A stretch of DNA of 64,000 nt. It comes from Streptomyces sp. BR123 (GTDB lineage: Bacteria; Actinomycetota; Actinomycetes; Streptomycetales; Streptomycetaceae). The translations under genes and the position numbers were made by a program. The DNA is taken from assembly GCF_013401435.1 (NCBI RefSeq), contig NZ_JACBGN010000005.1, positions 1 through 64,000 on the forward strand. Direction: 5' to 3'. The notes under the pieces are model-generated. The model did not search any database, was not told the DNA's origin, and worked only from the letters and a program-made list of their open reading frames with translations. Of this stretch, positions 63,701-64,000 are shown piece after piece (the first letter of the stretch is position 1; every line of letters begins with the position of its first letter).

Positions 63701-64000
63701 CCAGCCGGTCCGAAGGCCGGATCGAACAGCTGGAGAAGGACATCACCGTCGCTGCCGCCGCACGCGCCGAAGCCGTGGCCGCACTCCAGCGGTTCACGGC
63801 CACCGGGCTGATCACGGTGGCTCTCCCCGACCTGCCCGTGCCGGCCGCGGGAGAGGAGCCGTGGGCGGCCACCCCGGCGATCGCCCTCGCCCGCTCCCTC
63901 GAAGCGGAGCTGGCCGCGACCGATGACTCGGACGGCGCCTGGGAGCGCGTGCAGCGGCGGCTGAGCGAGGAGCTCAAGACCCTCCAGGACGCGCTCTCCC
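60793..64000 (+). CDS. jetC: Wadjet JetC SMC-like ATPase (TIGR02680), 3' end outside window
   Basis: About 1069 codons are visible with no stop. TTG at 60793 overlaps the jetB stop (TTGA). Near the N-terminus LLLRGNNGTGKSKVLAL contains the Walker A (GNNGTGKS), and WNLLLGGEHPHSERLGYTW follows. From ~residue 250 on, long alanine/glutamate-rich coiled coils run to the window edge, as in SMC/Rad50-like proteins. The distal Walker B/signature and the jetD nuclease gene should lie to the right. The jetA-jetB-TIGR02680 set corresponds to type III Wadjet, as I recall the scheme. Confidence 0.88.
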   Translation, partial: MIPRTALPAPARSRWQPLRMGLVDLFHYDVEEFHFRDGRLLLRGNNGTGKSKVLALTLPFLLDGDLSARRVEPDGDAGKRMEWNLLLGGEHPHSERLGYTWVEFGRRDEVSGEEHFRTLVCGLKAVSGRGIARHWWAVTAQRIDHAPAEVRSPGSLSLLDATGTVLSRDRLIEAVSGHGLVHDQAKAYRRAVDEALFGLGEQRYGALVDLLIQLRQPQLSKRPNEAALSRALTEALPPMDQAVIADVAEAFRSLDEEKEELRAARAAEGAGAAFLEHYRRYARIASRRRARLPRTEHSKYEHLLRDLAGTQDEKAGAEGERAAAAERIAELAETQVRLQATEAALREGPEMRSARELERAAQAVERSRDDSARAHADRDQAALLHTRALGRLGAAENRLQAARQRTEDTLRRAGEVARKARLDLPEAEGVPMAELRAAVAEATDRRLRTLAHVEELAGRAGEAAAERRTAALRLDEAEADLVQAAEAQEGADAAVTAAGLALVDAVREHAGRCAELAYPDPTGLLDELQEWVVHQDGPHPARRCATQAHSALAAVLADRTAEAAQRRAALAARGREAEHELAGLEAGGRRAPAAPYTRTPGLRDRTPGAPLWRLVDFREHVGERDRAGLEAALEAAGLLDAWVLPDGAALAADGHDVLLAPRTGPTGGPSLADVLCPAVDRGDARAASVGEETVARLLGAIGLGAPAGDTAEDAAEHTWAAPDGRYRVGALTGRWAKPAAEFIGEGAREAARRVRITALRAELAHLDEQSAALAEQARDLAARRLTLDAELAAVPDETAVTRAQARAAAAADTVRRAGTRRAERAAGMLAAGERAERAIAELHEAAADLGLPADRPALAAVRQALGELAVVLAELWPALRERTEASRQAGEEREEAGRAAERTAELTLRAEEAARQAAADDERLATLRSTVGAAVAELERRLADTAQALRRCAADQRLVQDLHTQADRRASRSEGRIEQLEKDITVAAAARAEAVAALQRFTATGLITVALPDLPVPAAGEEPWAATPAIALARSLEAELAATDDSDGAWERVQRRLSEELKTLQDALS

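Overview
The window reads as chromosomal DNA from Streptomyces or a close relative. GC content is very high, GTG and TTG starts are common, ATGA/GTGA stop-start overlaps are frequent, and the families are typical of the genus (PglW-like NERD kinase, large LuxR-type LAL regulators, ALF-repeat toxins, Rieske oxygenases). No rRNA, tRNA or CRISPR array was seen. It looks like an accessory chromosomal region: biosynthetic, defence and conflict genes mixed with many decayed genes.

Layout. (1) 1-6.2 kb is a defence-like edge. It holds the 5' part of a PglW-type NERD/kinase gene running off the left end, then two convergent paralogues that join an N-terminal nuclease-like domain to a DUF2075 P-loop ATPase. 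The second paralogue has a one-base frameshift. An exact 29-bp inverted repeat lies at the 5' end of each paralogue. (2) 7.2-15.9 kb is one long + strand operon: isochorismatase-like hydrolase, DoxX, Dps, flavoprotein disulfide reductase, several alpha/beta hydrolases (one missing its catalytic core), YtcJ-type amidohydrolase, acetate-transporter-like membrane protein and a GNAT-like protein. (3) 16.0-22.0 kb is a sugar-type ABC importer (lipoprotein and two permeases) translationally coupled to a LAL regulator. (4) 22.1-31.9 kb holds a haloperoxidase-type hydrolase, an LLM flavin monooxygenase with an FMN reductase, a second LAL regulator, PucR and AraC regulators and more alpha/beta hydrolases. 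(5) 31.9-33.2 kb contains remnants (PIN toxin-antitoxin pair, short-chain dehydrogenase). (6) 33.2-37.5 kb is a persulfide/sulfide-handling regulon: thioredoxin, rhodanese (frameshifted), CstB-like persulfide dioxygenase-rhodanese, rhodanese-DUF2892, TauE/SafE exporter and a CsoR/CstR-type repressor. Six copies of an ATACCC-N4-GGGTAT operator tie it together. (7) 37.5-39 kb is another stretch of remnants. (8) 39.0-44.3 kb has a secreted small protein divergent from a 1365-residue ALF-repeat/coiled-coil/HINT polymorphic toxin and its probable immunity gene.

(9) 44.5-57.0 kb is the most distinctive part: two divergent operons that look like a terpenoid pathway. The minus-strand operon encodes a VioC/AsnO-like Fe(II)/2-oxoglutarate hydroxylase, a polyprenyl diphosphate synthase, three different Rieske oxygenases, a PEP-synthase/rifampin-phosphotransferase-like enzyme, a flippase-like membrane protein and a tyrosine-phosphatase-like protein. 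The plus-strand operon encodes a protein whose C-terminal half looks like a Pyr4/PaxB-type membrane terpene cyclase fused to an N-terminal helical domain, then a PAP2 phosphatase, then a stand-alone homologue of that helical domain. A plausible reading is chain building, cyclisation in the membrane, repeated oxidation, phosphoryl transfer or removal, and transport. The product cannot be told from the sequence.

(10) 57.0-57.8 kb is a mosaic remnant with recognisable pieces of three families found elsewhere in the window (PglW-like kinase, ALF-repeat toxin, small secreted protein). (11) 58.0 kb to the right end is the start of a Wadjet-type anti-plasmid system (jetA, jetB and a partial jetC).
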